DNA from: Rikenellaceae bacterium
GTDB lineage: Bacteria; Bacteroidota; Bacteroidia; Bacteroidales; UBA932
Assembly (NCBI GenBank): GCA_900767375.1
Contig: CAAFYX010000110.1
Coordinates: forward strand, 1 to 10,932
Reading direction: 5' to 3'
Length of the DNA stretch: 10,932 nt
Of this stretch, positions 1 to 5,670 are shown piece by piece (within the stretch, counting starts at the first letter, position 1; each line of letters starts with the position of its first letter). A program made the position numbers and the translations under genes. The notes beneath the pieces were generated by a model, which was given only the letters and a program-made list of their open reading frames with translations, was not told the origin of the DNA and made no database searches.

Positions 1-39
1 AATGTTATCCATGTTCTCTATTTTATAATATTTATTAAT

Positions 40-924
40 ATGAACCATGAACTTCAAGCTTCAGAATTCGAAAAATTTATAAATAAGGAGGTTACCCCCG
101 GGCATAGCATCGGCGACCAGGTGTACCTTATGGACGAGTTCGTCCTCAAAAGTCCGATAAAGGACCTGGATTTCATAGCTGAAGAGAATCTTTTCATCGA
201 AGTACTGAGTGGAAAAGGATACATAACTGTAAACGGAGCGCAGCACGCAGTGAACGGACACTGCCTCATCTCTTACCTGAAAGGCCAGAGGATTCAGACC
301 AAGGTCACCAGCAAGAAATCAGTTATCAGAGGTCTGGCGTTCTCGGACGAATTCATGGTCGACTTGTACCGGAGTGCAATCAAGTTCAATGAAATCAGGT
401 CCTCCATAATCACGAATCCGGTGACGGAGCTCGGAGAAGGCCAGATTATCGGAATCAAGGCTTACGTATCGGCACTTATGGACATAGCTACGAAAGGGCG
501 TCTCCCTAACAGCCTGATATGCGCGAAACTCATCACCCTTGCGTTGTTCTACGGTCCTCTATACGGAATAATGAAGAACAATCGTGAGATCACCACCAGC
601 AGAAGCCCTTCCATTTCGAGCCAGTTCTTCGACCTTCTGGAAGAGAATTTCAAGGAACAGCACAACATATCATTCTACGCCGGCTCCCTGAACATCTCAA
701 AGACATACCTGTACCAGTGCGTCGTGTCCTCCTCAGGGAAATCCCCAAGCTACTGGATAGACTATTATATGGTATCCTTTGCAAAGATCAGCCTCGAGGA
801 TATGAACCTGTCCATCCTTCAGATAGCCCACAGCCTGAACTTCGCCGGACTTCCCCAGTTTGCGAAATTCTTCAAGAAGCAGACCGGCCTCAGTCCGCGC
901 GACTACCGTCAATCCCTCTTCTGA
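40..924 (+). CDS. AraC-family transcriptional regulator
   Basis: This 294-residue protein is a DNA-binding regulator of the AraC/XylS type. The C-terminal third, about residues 192-292, has the two helix-turn-helix segments of the family: the first near 211-232 (with NISKTYLYQCVV) and the second near 257-280, followed by the usual end FFKKQTGLSPRDYR. The N-terminal part, about 1-180, has short beta-rich stretches (FIEVLSGKGYITVNG) that fit the cupin-like effector or dimerisation domain of many Bacteroidales members. The length is normal. The ATG at 40 is the first in frame after an AT-rich leader, and no clear Bacteroidota promoter is visible in the 39 bases before it. Its end overlaps the end of the convergent GNAT gene by 16 nt. 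The ligand and target genes cannot be told from sequence; the target may lie to the left of the window. Confidence 0.9.
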   Translation: MNHELQASEFEKFINKEVTPGHSIGDQVYLMDEFVLKSPIKDLDFIAEENLFIEVLSGKGYITVNGAQHAVNGHCLISYLKGQRIQTKVTSKKSVIRGLAFSDEFMVDLYRSAIKFNEIRSSIITNPVTELGEGQIIGIKAYVSALMDIATKGRLPNSLICAKLITLALFYGPLYGIMKNNREITTSRSPSISSQFFDLLEENFKEQHNISFYAGSLNISKTYLYQCVVSSSGKSPSYWIDYYMVSFAKISLEDMNLSILQIAHSLNFAGLPQFAKFFKKQTGLSPRDYRQSLF

Positions 925-1406
925 TCCATCTTCTGATAAGCCAGACGCGGATCTCCCGACAGCAGATGGATTACGCCGCAGTACTGAAATCCTGCGGCGG
1001 CGATGCAGTGACGCATGATGACATTGTCCTCGTGGGTGTCGACGCGCAGATTCCTGATCTGCTGCCAGCACCAGTCGAAGCAGGCGCGCGCGACGCCCTT
1101 CGACTCGAACGTGCTGGCCAGACGGTGGATTGTGGCGTACGGCGCATCAGCGTCCAGCCACTCCCCCGCTATCACCTTGTAGGTCGGGTCCTCCCCCGGA
1201 ATGAATGCAAATGCGCCCACCAGACGCCCCTCATCCAAGATGACACGGCAGTGACCATTGTCAATGTCAGCGCGTATCATCTCCTCCGACGGATGCCCCG
1301 GCTTCCACTGGTTCACATCCCCGCAGGATATCATAATCTCCCTCGCCTCACGGTAAATCTCCATGAGGCGCGGCAGGTCTCCGTATGTGCCCTGTCTGAT
1401 TTCCAT
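909..1406 (-). CDS. GNAT-family N-acetyltransferase
   Basis: A 165-residue protein of the GCN5-related N-acetyltransferase fold, which transfers an acetyl group from acetyl-CoA to an amine. The start MEIRQGTYGDLPRLMEIYREAR is the usual first strand and helix. The core strands lie near residues 52-66 (CRVILDEGRLVGAFAF), and the motif A/B region lies near 95-145, with HRLAS...KGVARACFDW followed by LRVDTHEDN and MRHCIAAAGF. The acetyl-CoA pyrophosphate loop reads SKGVAR rather than a textbook R/QxxGxG/A, as in a common Bacteroidota and Firmicutes subgroup. The substrate is unknown. It lies 49 nt downstream of pfkA on the same strand, so it may be the last gene of the ridA-pfkA transcript. Its 3' end overlaps the convergent araC-type gene by 16 nt. 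Confidence 0.88.
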   Translation of the reverse strand: MEIRQGTYGDLPRLMEIYREAREIMISCGDVNQWKPGHPSEEMIRADIDNGHCRVILDEGRLVGAFAFIPGEDPTYKVIAGEWLDADAPYATIHRLASTFESKGVARACFDWCWQQIRNLRVDTHEDNVIMRHCIAAAGFQYCGVIHLLSGDPRLAYQKMDQKRD

Positions 1407-1455
1407 CGGCAGAAATTACAATGACAATCCCTCCTCTGAGCCAACGGAAGGCAAG

Positions 1456-2439
1456 CTAGATTGAAAGTATGCCAAGGACTGAAATCAGCTCCTTGTCGAT
1501 AGGCTTGTTCATCTTTATGGCCTTGTTGAACGGGACGTATACCACATGCTCGTCATCAATGCCTATCATCACGTTCCTCTGTCCCTCGTCGAGGGCCTCT
1601 ATCGCCGCAACGCCCAGCCTGCTGGCAAGGATCCTGTCGTAAGCCGTCGGGCGTCCGCCACGCTGGAGATGACCCAAGATAGAAACACGTACATCGTACT
1701 GCGGGTATTCCTTCGTAACCCTTTCAGCATAGTACTGCGCTCCCCTGCCGTCCTTCGGGCTCTCGGAAACCAGCACGATGGAGCTGTTCTTGCTCTTTCT
1801 GATTCCGCGGCCGATGAAAGAGGCCAGCTGGTCCACGCCGGTGCTGTCCTCCGGGATGATGGCAGCCTCGGCCCCGGCGGCTATTGCGCTGTTCTGCGCC
1901 AGGAAACCGGCATCACGCCCCATAACCTCGATAAAGAAGATACGGTCGTGGCTGGTGGCCGTGTCGCGGATCTTGTCCACGCAGTCCACGATGGTATTGA
2001 GGGCGGTGTCATATCCGATGGTGGAGTCAGTGCCGCAGAGGTCATTGTCTATGGTCCCTGGCAGTCCGATGCAAGGGACGTCGAAGTCGCGCGCGAACTC
2101 CTGGGCACCGGCCAGCGAGCCGTTGCCGCCGATGACGATCAGAGCATCCATCCCGTTCGCTACGAAATTGGCATAGGCCTTCTTCCTTCCCTCCGGGGTG
2201 CGGAACTCCTCGCTCCTTGCACTTTTCAGGAAAGTGCCTCCGCGCTGGATTGTATTGGACACACTCTCGGTGGTGAGAGTGATCACTTCATTCTCGATAA
2301 GGCCCTGGAAGCCCCTGCAGATGCCCTTGACCGCCCATCCCTTATGGATGGCAGCCCTTGTGACCGCCCTGATGCTGGCGTTCATTCCCGGTGCGTCACC
2401 TCCAGAGGTAAGCACACCCACACAATTGATTTGTCTCAT
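1456..2439 (-). CDS. pfkA: 6-phosphofructokinase (PfkA family)
   Basis: A 327-residue phosphofructokinase, which phosphorylates fructose 6-phosphate to fructose 1,6-bisphosphate in glycolysis. Visible family motifs are the nucleotide loop TSGGDAPGMN (11-20), the catalytic loop PGTIDND (127-133, with D131 as the expected base), MGRDAG (173-178), which contacts the sugar phosphate, and GHLQRGG near the C-terminus. The length matches the bacterial ATP-dependent type. One odd point: the glycine-rich motif that is normally GGDGS in ATP enzymes reads GGNGS here (104-108; codon AAC), replacing the aspartate near Mg-ATP. The glycine after it argues against the PPi-dependent GGDD type. The gene starts 5 nt after the ridA stop on the same strand, so co-transcription is likely. 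The family call is very secure; activity given the Asn is less so. Confidence 0.96.
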   Translation of the reverse strand: MRQINCVGVLTSGGDAPGMNASIRAVTRAAIHKGWAVKGICRGFQGLIENEVITLTTESVSNTIQRGGTFLKSARSEEFRTPEGRKKAYANFVANGMDALIVIGGNGSLAGAQEFARDFDVPCIGLPGTIDNDLCGTDSTIGYDTALNTIVDCVDKIRDTATSHDRIFFIEVMGRDAGFLAQNSAIAAGAEAAIIPEDSTGVDQLASFIGRGIRKSKNSSIVLVSESPKDGRGAQYYAERVTKEYPQYDVRVSILGHLQRGGRPTAYDRILASRLGVAAIEALDEGQRNVMIGIDDEHVVYVPFNKAIKMNKPIDKELISVLGILSI

Positions 2440-2444
2440 TGTGA

Positions 2445-2852
2445 TTATTCCCCTGCGAGGTCAGGTTCCGTATTGTCATAGAATCCCGCGATGGCGTCGA
2501 TCTCGACGAGGGCGCCTTTCGGGAGAGCTGCCACCTGGTAGCATACGCGGGCAGGCTTGTCCTCCGGGAAGAACTCAGCGTACACAGCATTCATCGCTCC
2601 GAAATCCTTGATATCCGCCAGAAGGACGCAGGTCTTGGCGACATTGTTCGCGCCGAGGCCGGCCTGCTTCAGGATGGCGAATATATTGGCCAGAGCCTGT
2701 CTGGTCTGAGCCTCGATGCCCTCAGGGATCTCACCCGTGGCAGGAATTACAGGAAGTTGCCCGGACACATAGAGGGTTCCGTTCAGTTCTACGGCCTGTG
2801 AGTACGGCCCTATGGCTGCAGGAGCAGCTGATGTTGCGATAATCCTTTTCAT
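2445..2852 (-). CDS. ridA: RidA family enamine/imine deaminase
   Basis: A 135-residue protein of the RidA/YjgF/UK114 family, which hydrolyses reactive 2-aminoacrylate and similar enamines or imines made by PLP enzymes, and so protects metabolism. The family pattern is complete: AAIGPYSQAV near 12-21 with Y17, VSGQLP at 29-34, the arginine of KPARVCYQ (R102) that binds the carboxylate of the ligand, and PKGALVEIDAIA near 111-122 with E117. It is about nine residues longer at the C-terminus than many homologues. It is the first gene of a minus-strand cluster with pfkA and GNAT. A TATATTTG box at 2881-2888 places the transcript start some 20-25 nt upstream of the ATG. Confidence 0.95.
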   Translation of the reverse strand: MKRIIATSAAPAAIGPYSQAVELNGTLYVSGQLPVIPATGEIPEGIEAQTRQALANIFAILKQAGLGANNVAKTCVLLADIKDFGAMNAVYAEFFPEDKPARVCYQVAALPKGALVEIDAIAGFYDNTEPDLAGE

Positions 2853-2880
2853 ATGAAATAGATGTTGTTTCTTTGTTTCA

Positions 2881-2888
2881 CAAATATA
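2881..2888 (-). promoter_or_regulatory. Bacteroidota-type -7 box upstream of ridA
   Basis: On the minus strand this reads TATATTTG, an exact match to the TAnnTTTG element of the Bacteroidota primary sigma factor. It sits 28 nt before the ridA start codon. No good TTG is seen 19-20 nt upstream, so the -33 part is weak. It probably drives ridA-pfkA and perhaps the GNAT gene. Confidence 0.65.
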
Positions 2889-2971
2889 CCATTTTTTCCG
2901 GTCAGTTGAAATAGCCGGTTACTGTCTTTGTTATCCTTCACCATCAAGATGAATTCCCGACACGGCCATTT

Positions 2972-3183
2972 ATTATGGATTAGGAGGTTTTGCAAAAGGC
3001 GTCATCGGAACAAAATCACAAGTACCTGAAAGTCAATCAGATAAAAATCGGAAGTGATGCTTCCGAGCCAAATTCGCCTCGGAAGCATCGCCTGCATTTC
3101 ACAAACAGCTGATTATCTGATACTTAAAAATTCAGAGTGATGACATAGAATAACAGAATACTCTGGAAACGAAAAAAGGGAAA
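2972..3183 (-). repeat. Palindromic repeat element, copy 1 (next to the intact SRP RNA gene)
   Basis: This 212-bp AT-rich stretch recurs in inverted orientation at 5398-5611. Read on the minus strand it has three parts. First is a pyrimidine-rich block (3161-3183) that directly follows the end of the SRP RNA. Next is the 146-bp palindrome (3000-3145). Last is a tail containing TTTTGCAAAA that ends near 2972. No open reading frame of note lies in it. It fills most of the gap between ffs and ridA. Bases 2889-2971 of the gap show nothing else recognisable. The block order is the same in both copies, so the copies are one repeated unit rather than a chance hairpin. Confidence 0.85.
3000..3145 (-). 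repeat. 146-bp imperfect palindrome, copy 1
   Basis: Each arm is 68 nt around a 10-nt loop, with no length difference between arms. The outer ends are TGTCATC and its complement GATGACG (one mismatch). The inner 12 bp (3056-3067 with 3078-3089, GATGCTTCCGAG) pair perfectly. The 17-nt segments inside the ends pair poorly, and the 32-nt segments next to the core pair partly. Aligned without gaps to 5437-5582, I count about 21 differences in 146, most of them transitions. The central 34 nt, arms plus loop, are identical in both copies. Confidence 0.9.
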
Positions 3184-3277
3184 GCTTAGCACATCGCACC
3201 GCTACAACCTCCTACCCTTGCTGCATTCCTGCCCTGGGGGAGTTCAGAGGGAGCTGGTCGTGTACGACTTTCCCGGG
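3184..3277 (-). ncRNA. ffs: Signal recognition particle RNA (small bacterial type)
   Basis: The minus strand holds a roughly 94-nt small SRP RNA, which with Ffh targets nascent membrane and secreted proteins to the Sec translocon. The diagnostic helix 8 apex is present: tetraloop GGAA closed by GCA/TGC, with the symmetric internal loop CAGG on the 5' side and AGCA on the 3' side, the Ffh M-domain binding site. Stem segments CTCC and GGAG flank it. The 3' part GCGGTGCGATGTGCTAAGC is also found in the truncated copy at 5615-5670. The 5' end is set by a strong promoter box at 3280-3287; the exact ends are estimates. It lies directly after tRNA-Thr and its terminator on the same strand. It is the only complete copy in the window. 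Confidence 0.88.
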
Positions 3278-3279
3278 TG

Positions 3280-3309
3280 CAAATATAGCCATTTTTATAT
3301 TCCGTACAA
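3280..3309 (-). promoter_or_regulatory. ffs promoter
   Basis: On the minus strand a TTG (3307-3309) is followed by a 19-nt spacer and TATATTTG (3280-3287), a full match to the Bacteroidota -33/-7 consensus. Transcription would begin near 3275-3278, at the 5' end of the SRP RNA. The -33 element overlaps the T-tract of the tRNA-Thr terminator, so the two units are packed with no spare sequence. Confidence 0.8.
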
Positions 3310-3343
3310 AAAAAAGTGGGCAGTCAGGGATTCCTGACTGCCC
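3308..3343 (-). terminator. Intrinsic terminator of the tRNA-Thr transcript
   Basis: A perfect 11-bp stem (3318-3328 with 3333-3343, GGGCAGTCAGG) closes a 4-nt loop and is followed on the minus strand by AC and a run of T (complement of 3308-3315). It stands 5 nt past the tRNA 3' end and just upstream of the ffs promoter, so it separates the two RNA units. Confidence 0.88.
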
Positions 3344-3348
3344 GCGGG

Positions 3349-3421
3349 AGCCACCTATCAGGCTCGAACTGACGACCTGCGCGTTACGAATGCGCTGCTC
3401 TACCGACTGAGCTAAAGTGGC
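3349..3421 (-). tRNA. tRNA-Thr (anticodon CGT)
   Basis: This is a 73-nt cloverleaf on the minus strand. The acceptor GCCACTT pairs with AGGTGGC (one G-U), the D arm is GCTC...GAGC, the anticodon arm is GCGCA-TTCGTAA-CGCGC, the variable loop is AGGTC, and the T arm is GTCAG-TTCGAGC-CTGAT. The anticodon CGT reads ACG, threonine. The pair next to the anticodon loop is an A-C mismatch. The 3' CCA is not encoded (the genome reads TCCC), as is common in Bacteroidota, so it must be added by tRNA nucleotidyltransferase. Confidence 0.95.
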
Positions 3422-3430
3422 TTGGGAGCG

Positions 3431-3438
3431 CAAATATA
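3431..3438 (-). promoter_or_regulatory. -7 box of tRNA-Thr
   Basis: The minus strand reads TATATTTG, ending 10 nt before the first tRNA base. No good TTG is present at -33. The box lies only about 13 nt from the opposing -7 box of the flavoprotein gene (3451-3458), so the two promoters overlap. Confidence 0.65.
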
Positions 3439-3450
3439 ACTAAAATTTCT

Positions 3451-3458
3451 TACTTTTG
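3451..3458 (+). promoter_or_regulatory. -7 box of the BaiN-type flavoprotein gene
   Basis: TACTTTTG matches TAnnTTTG and ends 5 nt before the ATG at 3464. If it is used, transcription starts within a few bases of the start codon and the mRNA would be leaderless or nearly so. No matching TTG is seen 19-20 nt upstream. Confidence 0.5.
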
Positions 3459-3463
3459 TGCAT

Positions 3464-4867
3464 ATGAAATCCGATATCGTCATCATAGGGGGAGGCGCTT
3501 CAGGCCTCATGGCTGCCTACGCTGCGGCTAAGACACTGGTGGATAACGGCATATCCGCCCAGGTCACCGTCCTGGAGAAGATGCCCCGTCCGGCCCGCAA
3601 GGTCATGATCACCGGCAAGGGCCGCTGCAATTTCACCAACGTCAAGGACTGGAACGAGTTCCAGCAGCACATCCGCTCGAAGTCCAATTTCGTGAAGTCC
3701 TCGTTCTACACGCTCCCGAGCCGGGCTGTCGTGGACTTCTTCGAGGAGTACGGGATGCCGACGGTAGTGGAGCGCGGGGACCGGGCATTCCCGGCTTCGT
3801 ACCACGCCTCCGACGTTGTGGACACCCTCCTGATGGCGTGCAGCCGCTTCGGCGTGAAGGTCGTGACAGAGTGCGAGGTGACCGACATCCTCCGCACCGA
3901 TGACGGTTTCAAGGTCAATCTTGCCGACGGCACCGAGTGCCGCGCCGGCTCTGTAATCGTCGCCACCGGCGGCCTGTCCTATCCGACGACAGGCTCCACC
4001 GGCGACGGACTGAGGTGGGCTGAGAGTCTGGGGCACAGCATCAAGCCGCTCTTCCCGTCCCTGACAGCCCTCGTACCCAAGGGCTACAAGATGGCTCCGG
4101 AGGCCCCTCAGATGCCCCGTCATATCGACCGCTCCACGCCTCTGACATCATTCGGGGAGGCGCTGAACGGTATCCAGCTCAAGAATATCCAGCTCACTTC
4201 CATAATAGACGGCAATGAAACCGACTCCGAGTTCGGCGACATCGACTTCACGGACGGCGGTCTGGAGGGCCCCGTCGGCTTCCAGCTCAGCCGCAAGTGC
4301 GTGAAGGCCATGGTCAACGGCTCGCGCGTGACGCTGCGGCTGGACCTCAAGCCGGGCGTAGCCCAGGCCGAGGTCACCGCCCGCGTCCGCGCCCTCTGGA
4401 ACGAGGTCGACCACGACCGCCGCAGCCAGGGGATGAAGGACAAGGAGAAGGTACGCATCCTTCTCGGGAAGCTGATGCCGTGGGACCTCATTCCTGCATT
4501 CATGCAGGCCCATCCCGACATCATCAGCTCCAAGCGCGGCGCCGGCGTCAAGGACAAGGCCGGCAACTGGAGCGTGGGCACTCTCAAGACCTTTGTCCTT
4601 CTCAATGAACTCGCCCAGTACCTGAAGGCCTGGGACTTCGAGATAGAGGGCTTCGTAGGCTACGAGCGGTGCGTCGTCACAGCCGGAGGCGTGTCGACGG
4701 ACGAGCTCGTCGCCAAGACAATGGAATCACGCCTGGTCCCCGGACTGTACTTCTGCGGGGAGGTCATGGATATGGACTGCGACACCGGAGGATACAACCT
4801 CCAGGCCGCCTTCTGCACCGGCTATCTTGCCGGTCAGTCAGCAGCCAAAGGCTTATCGGTAGAATAG
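3464..4867 (+). CDS. BaiN/HI0933-family NAD(P)/FAD-dependent oxidoreductase
   Basis: A 467-residue flavoprotein of the HI0933-like (BaiN/RdsA, 'aminoacetone oxidase') family. The N-terminal Rossmann FAD site is IIGGGASG (7-14). The family signature GKGRCNFTN is at 51-59, ATGGLSYPTTGSTGDG starts at 167, and the C-terminal FAD-contact segment GLYFCGEVMDMDCDTGGYN lies near 427-445, with NLQAAFCTG after it. The biochemical role of most members is uncertain; one clostridial member reduces bile-acid intermediates, and that role should not be assumed here. I chose the ATG at 3464 over a GTG six bases upstream because the Rossmann strand then begins at the usual distance and the -7 box overlaps the GTG. 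It diverges from tRNA-Thr and converges on yqeY with a 15-nt gap and no clear shared terminator. Confidence 0.92.
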   Translation: MKSDIVIIGGGASGLMAAYAAAKTLVDNGISAQVTVLEKMPRPARKVMITGKGRCNFTNVKDWNEFQQHIRSKSNFVKSSFYTLPSRAVVDFFEEYGMPTVVERGDRAFPASYHASDVVDTLLMACSRFGVKVVTECEVTDILRTDDGFKVNLADGTECRAGSVIVATGGLSYPTTGSTGDGLRWAESLGHSIKPLFPSLTALVPKGYKMAPEAPQMPRHIDRSTPLTSFGEALNGIQLKNIQLTSIIDGNETDSEFGDIDFTDGGLEGPVGFQLSRKCVKAMVNGSRVTLRLDLKPGVAQAEVTARVRALWNEVDHDRRSQGMKDKEKVRILLGKLMPWDLIPAFMQAHPDIISSKRGAGVKDKAGNWSVGTLKTFVLLNELAQYLKAWDFEIEGFVGYERCVVTAGGVSTDELVAKTMESRLVPGLYFCGEVMDMDCDTGGYNLQAAFCTGYLAGQSAAKGLSVE

Positions 4868-4882
4868 AGATTCCGGCCTGAC

Positions 4883-5332
4883 TTAGGCGAGGAGCTTCTT
4901 GACGATGGCGGAGATGGTGCGGCCTTCGGCGAGACCTGCGAGGGCCTTTGTGGCAACTCCCATCACCTTTCCCATATCGGACGGCTTACTGGCTCCCACC
5001 TGGGCGATGATTTCCTTCAGCTTTTCCTCCACTTCCGCTTCGCTGAGCATCTTCGGGAGATAGGTCTCAAGGACGGAGGCTTCCGCGATCTCATTGGCAG
5101 CGAGTTCCTGGCGGCCGGCAGCGGTGTACTGCTCCGCGGCTTCCTTGCGCTGCTTGGCTAGCTTCTGGATTATCTTGATGATGTCGGAGTCGGTGAGGTC
5201 CTTGCTGGCGCCTTCGGCGGTCTTAGCGAGGAGGATGCCTGATTTGATGGATCTGACAGCGTTGAGGCGGACTGTGTCCTTGGCCTTCATCGCTTCCATT
5301 ATGTCTTTCTGAATCTGTGTCTCGAGTGCCAT
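4883..5332 (-). CDS. yqeY: GatB/YqeY domain protein
   Basis: A 149-residue protein that is a stand-alone version of the C-terminal tRNA-binding domain of the amidotransferase subunit GatB. It is helical throughout. The start MALETQIQKDIMEAMKAKD, the middle IIQKLAKQRKEAAEQY with LETYLPKMLSE, and the end PSDMGKVMGVATKALAG...ISAIVKKLLA are the standard family landmarks. The length is normal. The exact role of free YqeY proteins is not settled; a tRNA- or amidotransferase-linked function is inferred from the domain. The gene is alone on its strand here, convergent with the flavoprotein gene, and its upstream region runs straight into the second palindromic repeat. Confidence 0.93.
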   Translation of the reverse strand: MALETQIQKDIMEAMKAKDTVRLNAVRSIKSGILLAKTAEGASKDLTDSDIIKIIQKLAKQRKEAAEQYTAAGRQELAANEIAEASVLETYLPKMLSEAEVEEKLKEIIAQVGASKPSDMGKVMGVATKALAGLAEGRTISAIVKKLLA

Positions 5333-5354
5333 TTCCTTTATGATTTCTTTCTCA

Positions 5355-5385
5355 CAATATTAGTTATTTTCTGCGACGAAACCAA
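5355..5385 (-). promoter_or_regulatory. Possible yqeY promoter
   Basis: The minus strand has TAATATTG (5355-5362), one base off TAnnTTTG, with a TTG (5383-5385) 20 nt upstream. It lies 23 nt before the yqeY ATG and just outside the repeat that begins at 5398. Confidence 0.4.
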
Positions 5386-5397
5386 GACTCAGGCCTC

Positions 5398-5611
5398 TTT
5401 CCCTTTTTTTCGTTTTCAGAGCTTTTTGTCATTCTATGTCATCACTCTAAATTATTAAGTATCAGATAATCAGTTAATTATAAAATGCAAGCGATGCTTC
5501 CGAGGCGAATTTGGCTCGGAAGCATCACTTTTAATTTCTATCTAATTGATTTTCAGATTATTGCGATTATGCTCCGATGACACCTTTTGCAAAACCACTA
5601 CTCCATAAAAA
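5398..5611 (+). repeat. Palindromic repeat element, copy 2
   Basis: This is the inverted counterpart of 2972-3183, in the same internal order on the plus strand: pyrimidine-rich block (5398-5422), a 14-nt link, the 146-bp palindrome (5437-5582), then a tail with TTTTGCAAAA and TCCATAA. It is more AT-rich than copy 1. It occupies most of the gap between yqeY and the symporter gene. It is followed directly by an ffs 3' fragment and by a second pyrimidine-rich block at 5671-5694, so the block appears at both ends. Confidence 0.85.
5437..5582 (+). repeat. 146-bp imperfect palindrome, copy 2
   Basis: The ends TGTCATC and GATGACA are perfect complements. The inner 12-bp stem (5493-5504 with 5515-5526) is perfect around the loop GCGAATTTGG. 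By my count 22 of the 32 positions next to the core pair, while the 17-nt segment inside the ends pairs no better than chance. Total length and arm length equal those of copy 1 exactly, which points to a conserved structure rather than random drift. Confidence 0.9.
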
Positions 5612-5614
5612 AAG

Positions 5615-5670
5615 TCCCAAGGCAGGAATGCAGCAAAGGTAGTAGGTTGTAGCGGTGCGATGTGCTAAGC
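5615..5670 (+). pseudogene. Truncated second copy of the SRP RNA 3' half
   Basis: The plus strand repeats the 3' half of the SRP RNA: the GGAA tetraloop, AGCA loop strand, and the terminal GCGGTGCGATGTGCTAAGC, with about three differences from the intact gene over the last 50 nt. The 5' half and the promoter are missing. The 5' strand of the Ffh-binding loop appears changed from CAGG to CAAG, and the lower stem lacks its partner. It is probably a non-functional duplicate rather than a second ffs. Its last bases contain the stop codon of the convergent symporter gene (5665-5667). Confidence 0.8.

Noticed and set aside
1546..2481. 311-residue plus-strand open frame
   Set aside because: It is antisense to pfkA, whose family motifs are unmistakable.
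3212..3433. 73-residue minus-strand open frame
   Set aside because: It lies across tRNA-Thr, its terminator and ffs; the apparent protein is translated RNA-gene sequence.
4868..4882. Shared terminator between the convergent flavoprotein and yqeY genes
   Set aside because: The 15-nt gap and its surroundings show no stable GC-rich stem with a T-run.
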